NCBI GenBank assembly: GCA_002205965.3
Contig: NADL03000599.1
Location: forward strand, 2,294,001 to 2,358,000
From: Kappaphycus alvarezii
Taxonomy: Eukaryota; Rhodophyta; Florideophyceae; Gigartinales; Solieriaceae
Direction of reading: 5' to 3'
Length of the DNA: 64,000 nucleotides
Shown: positions 53,840-64,000 of the stretch, one piece after another
How the letters are laid out: every line of letters begins with the position of its first letter
Position numbering within the stretch: position 1 is the first letter of the stretch
Notes under the pieces: model-generated
Database searches by the model: none
What the model was told of the DNA's origin: nothing
The model's input: only the letters and a program-made list of their open reading frames with translations
Made by a program: the position numbers and the translations under genes

Positions 53840-55575
53840 GTTTCAATTCAAACGTGCCGTATATGCGGGTGGTAGCGTTCAATTCCGTGGAACGTACAGA
53901 ATTTTACTGTCTATCCTCCATAGCACTAATTTCATATGAGGCCAAATCCCGTTGTCACACAAATATTCACAATGAGGCAATCTAAAATTTTTGGGCCTAT
54001 AAATATTTGCCAAACATTGATACCCTAGAAATATATCATTGCAGTTTAAAATTGTTCAGTAGCTTAACATTCTACATCTCTTTGGCTAAAGCATCCACCT
54101 GCAGGTACTGAAAGGGTTAAATATGGCCAATTAGCTCTAAAAACGAAGATTATTGAGTGGTAAGAAGTTGGACGTACTCTGACCAGCGTTAGAAATTCCC
54201 GAATTTTTTTTTGATCGAGCGTCACTGCTGTTTAAAGTAATTTTATCACATAAATTAAAAGAAATAAATTTACTTTAAAATTAGTCCTAATTTTTGCCCT
54301 CATATGAAAACAATGGTCCGATAGACAATAGATAGTGCGTCAAGTATCATAAATGGAGGGTAGTTTCTGTGGTACTGTACCCCTCTGCTATCTATATTTA
54401 ATGGTATTGACGTGGTCTCCATAACCAGAAATGTATTATTGAGTGTGTGAAACTCAGTCCTGGTCTGCACTTTGCATCTTCAATTTGAGATGGAAACATA
54501 AAGTCGACTTTTGCAAACATAGTTTGGCGAGGGTGAAGGCGGGGCTCATCAGCAAGGAAGTGGTAGATGGTTTGCATCTCGGTATGATGTCTTTCATAGT
54601 CCTCAGCAATTATCCTGCGCTTCGATTGGTCCACCACAGCTTTAAAGTCAAACCACTGCCTCTGCCTTGACGTCAGCTCTGAAAAAAAGAAAAATATGTG
54701 ATCTTCCATCACTCTGTGTCGCCTATCAGATGATACCTCTCTGTGCTTTTAACACATTCTTTTTTGCATTCGCGTCTCCTTGACTACTTGTTTGAATGCT
54801 ACCAGTTCTTCCTAGGATACCATCGTTACACCTCCTTAGTTGACCTGTACATAATGTTTCCTAGGGACTGGAGAAGACGCTTTAATTTGAATCGCATGTG
54901 GCGACACAATGTAAAACCAAGACGTGAGAGAAGTATCAACATTTACCATCTGGTTCAACTGAAGCACCGAGAGGTACTGCTGTGAATGGCATCAAATTTT
55001 TCAAATGTTACCCGTGTTGTATACATAGGCGAAGAGGTAAGTGATAATTGCTCTTAATTCAGAATGATGATGGAATCGCTATTCGTGAGAGGAATAGAGA
55101 GGACCGATTGTCTTTGATATTCGGTCAGCATAATGTAGCGTGGCGTGAATACAAGATGTAGTCGACCGATGATTGATGAGGCATGGTATGTACACGTATA
55201 AAAATGATAGTAGTGGGTCTTATCTCGGGAAGGAGGAAGGCAGAAGGCAGCTCGTATTGATCGATCCTTGCCGTAGCCTTCACACATCAGGTATCTAGGT
55301 TGAATTACAAACCTCTCGATACCTCCACACGTGCCCTATTCTCACCGATACCCTATTTTGAGATATGTACAGTAAAAACAGGAGTTCGAAACCAGATTTG
55401 ATAAATTCGTGCTAATGACCAATACCGTACGTAAACAGTTTCATGAACAAATGCCTTGCATGGATCATTTACTGTGCTTTCAGAAATAAATTATTATGTA
55501 GCATATACAATTGTATGATAAGCGAAATGTACTTTAGTGTCGCGTACAGTAGTATACTGGCATTAGCTTATTTAC
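53840..55575. other. No identifiable gene; repeat shared with 57.1 kb
   Basis: 54361-54500 is distantly similar to 57085-57215, sharing strings such as GTGGTCTCCA/CTGGTCTCCA and TTCAATTT in the same order and spacing. Open frames 54398-54712 (-), 54743-54985 (+) and 55054-55287 (-) have no recognised family. This is probably an unclassified decayed transposon. Confidence 0.3.
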
Positions 55576-55579
55576 ACTA

Positions 55580-57094
55580 CCGCTTGAGGCCATAGCTTAC
55601 CCCCCTAAATCAATGTTTCGTCTTGATGGACTTGTCAAAACAAATCTACCCATCATATTTCCTGCCCTAGAAAACCAGTAAAACTGTGATGTAAGAAGAC
55701 AAAGCGAATTGGTTTTTAACATAATGCCAAAACATATTTAAAGGGGGTTTTTGCAGTCATAACAAATTTTTGTCTTCTCAGCGCAATGCTAGGGGGAAAT
55801 ATCTACATTCAGTAATCTACTTGCTTTCCCTGGCATTCCAACACGTCTAAAGTGCGCTTATGCTTGGAAGAAACCAGCCCGTCGATAAGATACTGCCCAA
55901 TTGAGTCCCGATGAGCCGTTATACAGGTCATAAGGTCTTCTGAGGTCGTAAACTACCAGTTTCCTCCGTCAACTTCCCTTGCCAGTACCTCCCGAAAATT
56001 TTGAATCGGATTCAGGTCTGGAGAACGAGCAGGCCAGTCCATTGCTTTAATTTTATTCTCGCGAAATCAGTCTTTTGTTGATCTCGCGGCATGATCTAGA
56101 GCATTATATTGCTTTAATTTCCATGTCGGTGGCACGAAATCACCTGCCCACGGCAACAGATTTTCTTCTGAGATCTTAACATACCTGCTAGCATTGAGCC
56201 GGCGCGCTACCTTTATCAACTTCGTCTTACACTGTGACCCAAACCAGCCCAAACAATAACACCATTCCCCCATGTTAATGCCCTGATAGAACCTGTTCTT
56301 CTTTTCTTAAATCATGCCAGTAGTATTGCAGACCATCTGGATCATCACAATGAAATCACTTATCGTCGGTAAAGAGGACTGCACCCAAAAAGATTTGGTC
56401 CATTTGCTCATGCTTCCGAGCCCATTCGATGCGAGCGAGTTTGTGTCTTTCGGCCAACGGTGGGACATATTTAACTTTGCAGTACCACAACCGGAAGCTA
56501 CAAGTAAGATATGAACGCGTACGACTTACCGAGATAGGCGATTGCAAGGAATCATGGAGTCCTCAGGAGCTCAATGCTCGGTTTGAGGCCGCTCCAGGTA
56601 GCTGCATTTCATCTCTTACTGTCATTCCTCCTCGTTAGTTGCGATAGTATTGGTGTGCATAAGCGCTTGGAGCTCGTAAGAAGCTTCTGATAACTTTGCG
56701 AGACCTTTGAAGTTGACAAGCGATCGCTGAAAAAGTTTTACCTGCTCTTTGCAAATACAATGCCTGTGATCGCTCGTATTCAGTAACGTCTGTGCCACGA
56801 GGCATTTTGAGTAAAGGAAGAAGAGGTCAGGCAGTAGTTTGAAAGGATATAAGTCGCATAAAGCGACTCTCTTGCTTTGTAGGGCTTCGTTTGTCCAAAT
56901 GTGCTATGACCCCAGAAACCCCTTAAAATATGCCTAATAGAGCTTGAAAGAAAATATTTCAGTATTCTTATAGAAGTTTACTGTTTAAAGCGGTTTCTAA
57001 AGCAACAAATCCGTTAGTCAAGTCTTTTTTTATAATTAAATCGATTGTTATATAGAAAGTTTGTTTTTGGGAGGTGTTCTATGGCACAGTCTGC
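55580..57094 (-). mobile_element. Tc1-like transposon, third family, decayed
   Basis: Imperfect inverted ends are visible. GCCATAGCTTACCCCCCT at 55588 pairs with the complement of GGGAGGTGTTCTATGGC near 57086. The inner segments AACATATTTAAAGGGGGTTT (about 55731) and the complement of AAACCCCTTAAAATATG (about 56927) also match. TA precedes the left end. The minus-strand transposase remnant has the first catalytic block FTDDK (about 56356), a central block at 56273-56067 (GWFGSQCKTKLIKVARRLNA, LKQYNALDHAARS) and DWPARSPDLNPIQN (about 56000-56040). In that last block the final acidic residue reads Q, and the second catalytic D is replaced. It is inactive. Confidence 0.75.
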
Positions 57095-57099
57095 ATTTA

Positions 57100-57740
57100 G
57101 TGCCCTTCTGTGGTCTATGTAAAGTGACTCTGACCTGGTCTCCAGGATCAGAGAGGAACCAAAGATTGTGTCGACATCTGACTGGTCCTTGCTTTACAAC
57201 TTCAATTTCAAGTTGCCTCTACTATACGCTTTCAGTAGACCATTTGCTAAAATTTAGATTGCTGTAGCATGTACACCTCAATAGAGTAAAAAACACCAAT
57301 ATTATGTGAAATGAAACAGCAGTCTAGAAATTGTTGAGTAACGGCTCAAATTCCGAATATTAATTAGAATTATGTAAGTGATACGAAAAGTTTAACAAAA
57401 TGACTACGATACACTGCAAGACAATTCAAGTCGCCCAATACACAAGGTTGGCGAGTAAATACCGAAAATATACACTGTTCTCGAAAAAAGATCGTCATCC
57501 CACAGTCCATGGCCGGTCGCCAAAACGACATTTTAAAGCGTTAATTTGCCGAGAATCATACGTTAAGATGTCTGGAGTGGGTTAATGCATAAGTGAACAC
57601 CTCAATTCCATTACTCTTCCTTCATTCAAGCTTCTCACCCAATATAGCATACTCTGCAACAAAGGCATCCAAATACTTACATCTTCTGGAAGATATTGCA
57701 GTCGCATGAGACCGCGACCTCAAAGGTGAGAATTCACTTT
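57100..57740. other. No identifiable gene
   Basis: 57085-57215 shares a weak repeat with 54361-54500. Otherwise nothing recognised. Confidence 0.35.
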
Positions 57741-58510
57741 CTCTTAAAGAGGACACTGATAAATATATTAACAATACTTTCCCATTTTTTGACACTTTCT
57801 ATGAGAAAGGATCCAGTAAGCTAGTAGTCGAAATGGCAAACTTCAACCCATAGCAATTTGAAGCTATTTTGAAGGTCTTCCAGTCATTTATTGAGTTAAA
57901 AGTTCGAAATAATAGAGGAAGAAAACCACGTACGCCCCAAAATATGTCTTTTTCATGAAGGTCAACGTACTGAAAGAGGGGGACCAGTGAGATTTTATGG
58001 CCAAGATGTTTGCATGAAGACATCGTCGTTAAAAAGGCTCATTATGAACTTCATTAGATTATCTGTGACGCTGTATACGATAAATATGTTGAGTAACATG
58101 ATGAGAATAACAAAATAGGAGTTCTATCCGATGACAAAAATGTTTTTCCAAACTATTTAATGGCTTGTTGTGCGACATGTGTTACTTTTCAACCCTCAGA
58201 TCTTCAGTACGGATCTTTGAATTTGGGGATTAAGTATTTCAGCTAAAAGCATGGTCAGCACTGGTTTAAGGTTGAATTATCGGTGTGTATTAATGTAATT
58301 TCGATAGGATGCAGCGTGCGCGAATCTGGCTCCGTCTACGACTTTGCAATTTTTCAGCAAATGCCATGTTTTCGCAAGCGTAAGGTGCGTAAAACATAGG
58401 AAGAACGATCATTTGAGGATGAATGTTCACTTGCCACGATGGAATATCTTTGTTAGTAAAGGATATCGACACGGGCTGGAATTTATTCGTTGCACTCATC
58501 TTCCTAAAAA
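57740..58510 (+). mobile_element. Harbinger-type DDE transposase remnant
   Basis: Plus-strand fragments parallel the element at 34.4-35.5 kb: ANFNP...FEAILKVF (about 57830), then VTFQPSDLQYGSLN, KHGQHWFKVELSV and VYDFAIFQQM (about 58175-58365). This is the catalytic block spacing of the 34.9 kb copy. Many stops and frame changes show strong decay. It is the same lineage as the 34.4 kb element but much older. Confidence 0.6.
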
Positions 58511-58861
58511 ACCAAAGATCGGTGTGTTAAGTCCCGCTCAAGTGGCAGAAAATAGGGACATATAGAGTGAAAGAATCATTTTGAGGATTTTTTCGGACCC
58601 ATGTGCTCACTTTGGAACATTGTAAGTACGAAATTTAAGTGAGCCTGGGCAAACTATGACTCTCTTTTCCGCCTCTGTCTTAGGTTAACTAATTTTCAAG
58701 TTCTACATAACCTATTACCCTTTGGTGACAGTTGCATGTACCACATAATTAAGAATCTGTGTTAGGGTATTAGCCGGGCTCAGATAGAGAAGCTTCGAAC
58801 TTCGAAAAGCAAAGTATCGAGTGAATCGTCGCCGTCGTGTTGACATGCAGTTTCGTTCAAT

Positions 58862-59003
58862 TTTGATAAATGATTGCGGTGCCATGTAGTCACCCTTTTT
58901 CTGCATTTTCTGTATCTTCTTGTAAAATTCTGTGATAAATGACTGGGGTACCAGTAAGTCACCCTTTTTCTGTAGTTTCTGTATCTTTTTGTAAAATTGT
59001 GTC
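58862..59003. repeat. Two-copy tandem repeat of about 69 bp
   Basis: A unit containing GTCACCCTTTTTCTG and TTTCTGTATCTT is present twice in tandem with few differences. On the minus strand it encodes a repeated FYKKIQKxQKKGDxxxPQSF peptide, but the surrounding frame has no recognised domain, so I treat it as a plain duplication. Confidence 0.7.
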
Positions 59004-59004
59004 A

Positions 59005-60950
59005 TAATATTAAAAATTGCATTGCAAATGGTTTTAAATGGGCCTTTTTAGGCTTTTAATTTTTTAACTACAATAATTTCTAGGGAGCAGGAGACTTATT
59101 GGGCAATAGGTGTACAGTTGCAGAAGGGACCCAATAAAACTATGGCTGAAATTGGAAATAAAAACTTAACGTGATATTAACTGAATTCAAATAATTGTAA
59201 GGTATCAATATACCAGAGGATCAGAGCTGTGTGTGATTCATAACATATTCAAGAAAGAGTCATTTTAATTCAATCACAAGTTATTCCGTCACATAAAAAG
59301 TACATATAAAACTGTAACCAGCTCGTTGAAGACTAAATCTGCAGAAACAATTATTGCAATGCCTACAGAGAAAATTCATAACATTTTATGTAGTATTTGC
59401 CGTCCTATAGGATAAATACTTTTGCCCTTACTACTATCTTAGTCTACGCAGTCTGTAATTTCTCCTTTTCATCGATTTACACTATGGTATAAATACAGCT
59501 AGTGTCTGTTTTAGAGTAGTGGATTCCAGGATATCCGCCCTGCATAGTAGCCAGTAAAATAGTAGGTGTGCTAGAGCTCGAATTTGGCACCTACTTGCCT
59601 GTAAAAAGGCCTTGCCGCCTTGGGCGTCGAAGTACAAGGCCAACATAGACAAAATTTTCAACCGTTCTACACTATCAAGAGCGTCCATCGTTTCTTTAGG
59701 CTCGGCGCAAACGCCGCTAGCCTGCCATTTATCCCTTGAATATTCGCTACAATCCAAATTTGCCGTTTTCGGGGAATTTAAGAATTATATTCGCTGTTTG
59801 ATACTGAAAATATACCTCTGCTCTAATTACCTGTTGTGTCTTGTCAAGTAAAAGCCGGGAAATACAGAAAAATACTGAACGTTTATCCTTTTTATTCTTT
59901 TTGCACATTATCCAGTAGCTGATCACGCGGGGGTTACTAAGGCTACTTATATATTTGTGGTTGTAAAGAAGAGGACCTGTAAGCTGGTAAATGTTACTTC
60001 CAACGTGCCTAATACCTCCTTCGACTATTTACAGAGCCGCAGGCACAAAGAATCGCTTACAGGATAAGAAATATCCGGCGTACTGTCAGATGTGAACGCA
60101 GCTTCGAGATCCCGTCACATTTACTGCACTTAAAACTGGAGAAAATAATTCTGAGGTAGTTTCAAAATAGATTTAGCTAAATACAATCTGGGAATTCGAT
60201 CTTGATCTGAGTAAATTGAAATTTGAATTACCAAATTAGTCGTGATTTTGCTTGAAAAAAATTGAAAATCAAATTGAGAAAGGGCTTTACAATGAGATTG
60301 AAAGAGAGGAACCATGAACGTTAGTACTACATAAGGCCAATTTTTTAGAAGCATTAATTTGGACTTGCAAAAGGGAAAATTAATATTTTTTTCGGCCAAG
60401 GTATTAGACAAACCACAGAATTGTAACTCTCGTATGGAATGCTTTAAGGGATATTTTGCAAATATTTCTCTCTCTGGTGTTGAATTAAAGGCTCGGGTGC
60501 TTTAAAAATTCCTCATAACCATGCTTTTCTCTGGATGAATTCTGAGCAATTTATCGTTTATTCGCCATTTGATTGTATTTATCGCGGAATTAAATGTTCC
60601 AACAGTCCCCCATGAATTGTCTGTCCCTTTACAGACATTTGCATCGAATTTTTCCCGTAATCTTGACCTCAGCAAACCGTTAAACCGAATTGATACATAT
60701 TTCAACTCTATTGCATCGCCAAGTGGATCGCTGTTAAGACTAGCCCCAAACCCCGGCACGTTGCACTCTAATGTCCGTGATTTTATGACGTGGTTTCGTC
60801 TGCGATACACTACAGTGTGACGAAATCGATAAGATGACTGAAGCCAAGAGACATGTGTGATGTGGCCACGTGTGCGTAGGAATACGGATGAGTTTACAGT
60901 CGTAGATTGACATGGCGGTAAGCCGGAATCCTTTTTTGAGTGCTTAACTT
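59005..60950. other. No identifiable gene
   Basis: Open frames at 59482-59757 (-), 60502-60810 (-) and 60569-60820 (+) have no known motif. The first is of even composition (91 residues, no low complexity) and cannot be excluded as a small gene. Confidence 0.3.
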
Positions 60951-60959
60951 AAGGAAAGT

Positions 60960-61500
60960 AAAGGATTATGAGAAGCAGAATATCATCAACAACTACAGAA
61001 CAAGAAGCTGTTCAAGCTTCGAAGTTTCATCGCAGTTCTTGGTTTCATTTTCAATATTTATGGGCTCAGGGGTTTGAAATTCTGCCTAATTCGATCTCCG
61101 TTGTTTCAAGTACCTTTCGGAGAACCATCTTAACAAGCGATCTGTCGTTTGTCGGCAACAATTAAGGACGCTCTAAAGCTTATTGACAAACTTTCGGGAG
61201 AGAAATACCCCGTTTAGGAACTTCACATGAAGGCGATACTCGTCAACTAGGGAATTTAGAAAGTGAGCGAACCCTCAGAAACTGAAGACGAATCGACAGA
61301 TAGGATCAAGTCCGAAAAATCATTGACGATAATTATACTGGATTTAGGGGAAATCCAGATAGTGCACGTTGGAAGTTGCAAGGCGGCTCGCGACGCCTGG
61401 AACAAGCTTCGTGGCATTTATGACGAGTTGAGTACTGCCAATTGCTTAAAACTGTTTGAGAAGGTACTCTCCCTTTAGAATAAGAGGGTGTTCTAGCTTC
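60960..61500 (+). mobile_element. Ty1/copia-type gag remnant (fossil)
   Basis: The piece around 61263-61478 has the pattern IQIVHVGSCKAARDAWNKLR followed by a short helix. This is the characteristic segment of copia gag (UBN2-type) proteins, where a V-x-x-C-x-x-A-x-x-A-W-x-x-L core is conserved. It is a fragment only, broken, with no terminal repeats seen. Confidence 0.55.
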
Positions 61501-61899
61501 GACGTTTTGCCGCAGTTACCGGTTTAATTATTGATAATAAACCAGGTAATTGCGTATTATTTAATGCAGCTACCTATTTCAGTATCAATATTGATATGAA
61601 GTTAGCGGATATGATATTTTATGTTGATATACAGTATGAATATTGATAATGAAACCAGTAAGTGAGATTAAAAATCTAGGTTAAAACAGCCTCTTATGAG
61701 TTAGTTTTTGATTGGAGTCTTCATCTCACCATCCTTTACTTTTCTTGAGTAAAAAAATCAAGGAGGATGCCGGCTCACCGTCATGTTAATCGACGACTGT
61801 AAATTTATCCGAGTTTCAAAGAAAACGTAGCCATATCATACTAGTCTCTTGCCTTCAGTAATCCTGATGTATGTTTCTTCACAGTGAAGTGTAAGGAAG

Positions 61900-62340
61900 A
61901 TGGCACTGCGTCATGCACTCACGATTTCTCCGCCAGATGAAGTGTTGAAGACATTATCGACTTGTTGCCTGCTTGTGCACCTCCAGCGACAGAGATTTCG
62001 TGAGAATGTCTGCAGAATCTTCCACAGATGGAAAGAACCTCAAACACCTCCGTACCATCTCAAGGTAAGGCCCTACACTACATCTCCGTGCGCTTCAGTG
62101 GGTAATTAAAAAAATGTCTGGGAGGCTAGCTGAATGTTGGAACGAGTTTACAGCTGAATACAAGTATGCATACCAGGTCTATATGCTCAATGAAGAACAA
62201 AAGCTCAAGTATCTCCACCATCTTCCAATAGAAAATGCCAAACGTTTCTAGGTGACAAATGTGGAAGGTATATACGAGCATCATTCTCAGGCTCTAAAAG
62301 CGCTAGAACGCGAGCATAGTTCAATCTTTAGGAAAAATTA
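61900..62340 (+). mobile_element. Second gag-like retroelement fragment (fossil)
   Basis: A plus-strand reading around 62050-62330 (GRLAECWNEFTAEYKYAY, NEEQKLKYLHHLPIENAKRF) looks like the gag region of the copia-like subfamily represented at 7.9-11.7 kb. The match is by overall pattern and memory of the family, so it is tentative. Broken, no ends identified. Confidence 0.35.
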
Positions 62341-62344
62341 AATT

Positions 62345-64000
62345 ACCTCATTTATTCGAAACTCCTGTGAGCTATTTTATTTAAGCCGCGTGTACTGTTA
62401 ATGACGAAATAGATAAATGTCAAGAGTAAATACACAAAATCGCTCCCCAGGCACCAACCCACTGTCGTTCAGAAATCCACAGAGCTCGGTATCTCCAGTC
62501 CGCCGTTACTGGATTCTCCTGGTCGTGTGATCCTTGCAGTCTAGCAAATTCTAATGACTAAAACTATCAATCATTTTAACATTTCTGCCTCTCAATTCGA
62601 GGAAGAGGAGTACGTAGGAAAGTTGATAGATCAGAGGAACATACACATGGTATCGATCTCAGACGCAGGCCCTACACTCTGTAACCGTATTGCTGATACA
62701 AATGTATACTGGATAAACTCAACAAGGCTGTGAACTGCATTCTACCAAATTCATTCGTTACGATGGTAACTCACGTAGCAACGGCTCTTACAGCATGCGG
62801 AGAAACAAACCTCGTGATGGTAGAATTTATCAGAGTTTTGGTCAAAAGTCCCACATTCCTTCTCAATTTCTCCATTCAATGGCTAAGAATGTTGGCAGGA
62901 AGATTCAGTAATATCGGAGATATTACTGAATCCCTTTTAAAGATCCAGCCATTGCCACGAACGTATAATTTTGAACTCCGTCAGGAACTGAATCATGATG
63001 ATCAGTCAGTTGATGATAAAATAATACCTGCTCAGGATTTCTTCAGAGACATCAATAGTCACGATAAAGTTGAGGGCCGTAAAAAAGGGAGAATGGATGA
63101 AGATGACTCAACTTATGTCCTTGAATAGTTATTCTCACAACTTTCAGTTAAGGACTAACCGTGTTTGGATGATGAGGACTTTTAACAAGGGGTACATAAA
63201 CAAGCCAAAGTACTCCTAACCAAAGGAAAAATGTAATGGAACGCGACAAGCCTCCTATTCATAACGCGAAACTCGTCACTTTTCCGCAAAGCAGAGGAAG
63301 GAAGAGGTTAAAAAAGTAAAGATACATGAAGTTTTGACTTTTGGGAGCATAAAATTGCCAAAAAATTCAGTTTGGAGAAGTTCCAGGGAGTATGTCTCGA
63401 GAACAGTGCTCAAAACTCACTGATTGGAAAATCAAATGCAAAACTAAATTGTGGCCTAGATGGGATTAAAATCAAACTTAAGTACGTAACAAATGCTTGT
63501 AGGTTTGGAGGTGTAATATGTACAAGCATTGACTCGAATTTAATTCTTATTCTAAAAGCTTATTTTTAGTTTACCTTTCTACCCAGATTAAAATTCATAG
63601 TCTAACAATTTGTAGCGCTTTTACCTTTCTACTCATTGATGTAGATGACGCCAAATTCCATTTTCGATTGATCTGGGAGCTTCAGAAAATTTTGGACTGA
63701 TTGCCGCCAACGATGAAAACCTATGTTTCTGTAAAAAAACATGGATGAATTATTCCAATCATAAAAAACACCGTCATCTTTACGTCGTGTGGGATTTCTC
63801 TGAAATCCTATTCACCAAGCCTCACTTAAAGCACCTAAACTTACTCTTTTCTTATCTTTCTGCATCAAAGCTATAAAATGTGACTATTAGCAGATGATGG
63901 AACGCCTGAGAGAAGAGATTGATTACAGAAATATTCAAAAAATGCGGCACATGTCAGCACTCTGAAGCGAAAACCGGATAATTCCAGGTTAGTATACTAA
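62345..64000. other. No identified gene to window end
   Basis: The plus-strand frame 62730-63128 (132 codons; IQWLRMLAGRFSNIGDITES, then an acidic/basic tail) is the longest. I do not recognise it. It may be the distal part of the retroelement fragment to its left or an unrelated remnant. The remainder is AT-rich with no feature. Confidence 0.3.

Noticed and set aside
1-64000. tRNA, rRNA or CRISPR structures
   Set aside because: Scanning for T-loop-like GTTCGA strings and regular short spaced repeats gave no candidate with the needed partner elements.

Overview
This is a nuclear segment of an intron-poor eukaryote that carries a plastid, most likely a red alga. The reasons are a RbfA-type plastid ribosome factor with an N-terminal extension, a second gene with a transit-peptide-like start, mostly single-exon genes, and short gene islands set in a sea of decayed transposons. 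I cannot fix the species from sequence alone. The gene-island layout is like that described for florideophyte red algae such as Chondrus.

Two gene islands stand out. Island A (about 22.1-28.0 kb) holds five genes: RbfA (+), an Erv1/ALR sulfhydryl oxidase (-), a small SANT/Myb-like protein (+), an STN1-like telomere-capping OB-fold protein with one 51-bp intron (+), and a conserved-looking plastid-type protein of unknown function (-). Island B (about 40.6-45.1 kb) holds a Ulp/SENP-type SUMO protease (+), read in two overlapping frames joined at a C6 run, and a convergent gene (-). That second gene encodes three CENP-B/Abp1-type helix-turn-helix repeats fused in one exon to a complete 5-hydroxyisourate hydrolase (the transthyretin-like urate-pathway enzyme). 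This fusion is the most unusual object in the window.

The rest is mostly mobile DNA. From left to right: a CACTA-like tnp2 transposase (4.2-7.1 kb); a broken LTR retroelement with Ty1/copia gene order on the minus strand (7.9-11.7 kb); a PIF/Harbinger transposase (15.3-16.4 kb) with a possible accessory gene; a Harbinger element with convergent transposase and Myb/NAM-like genes (18.9-21.7 kb); a Tc1 element with TA target sites (28.8-30.4 kb); a second Tc1 family with long inverted ends (31.9-33.4 kb); a Harbinger transposase (34.4-35.5 kb); a pogo/Tigger DDE_1 element (37.6-38.9 kb); a second copy of the first Tc1 family (45.9-47.5 kb); a Harbinger transposase remnant (49.6-50.1 kb); a complete-looking two-gene Harbinger layout inside inverted repeats (50.9-53.8 kb); a third Tc1 family (55.6-57.1 kb); a Harbinger remnant (57.7-58.5 kb); and copia-type gag fossils (61.0-62.3 kb).

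Short GTAC-centred palindromes (TACTGTAC, GTACAGTA) cluster in the spaces beside the gene islands. I saw no convincing rRNA or tRNA gene and no CRISPR array. Long stretches at 1.1-4.1, 12-15, 48-49.5 and 58.6-61 kb hold nothing I can identify.
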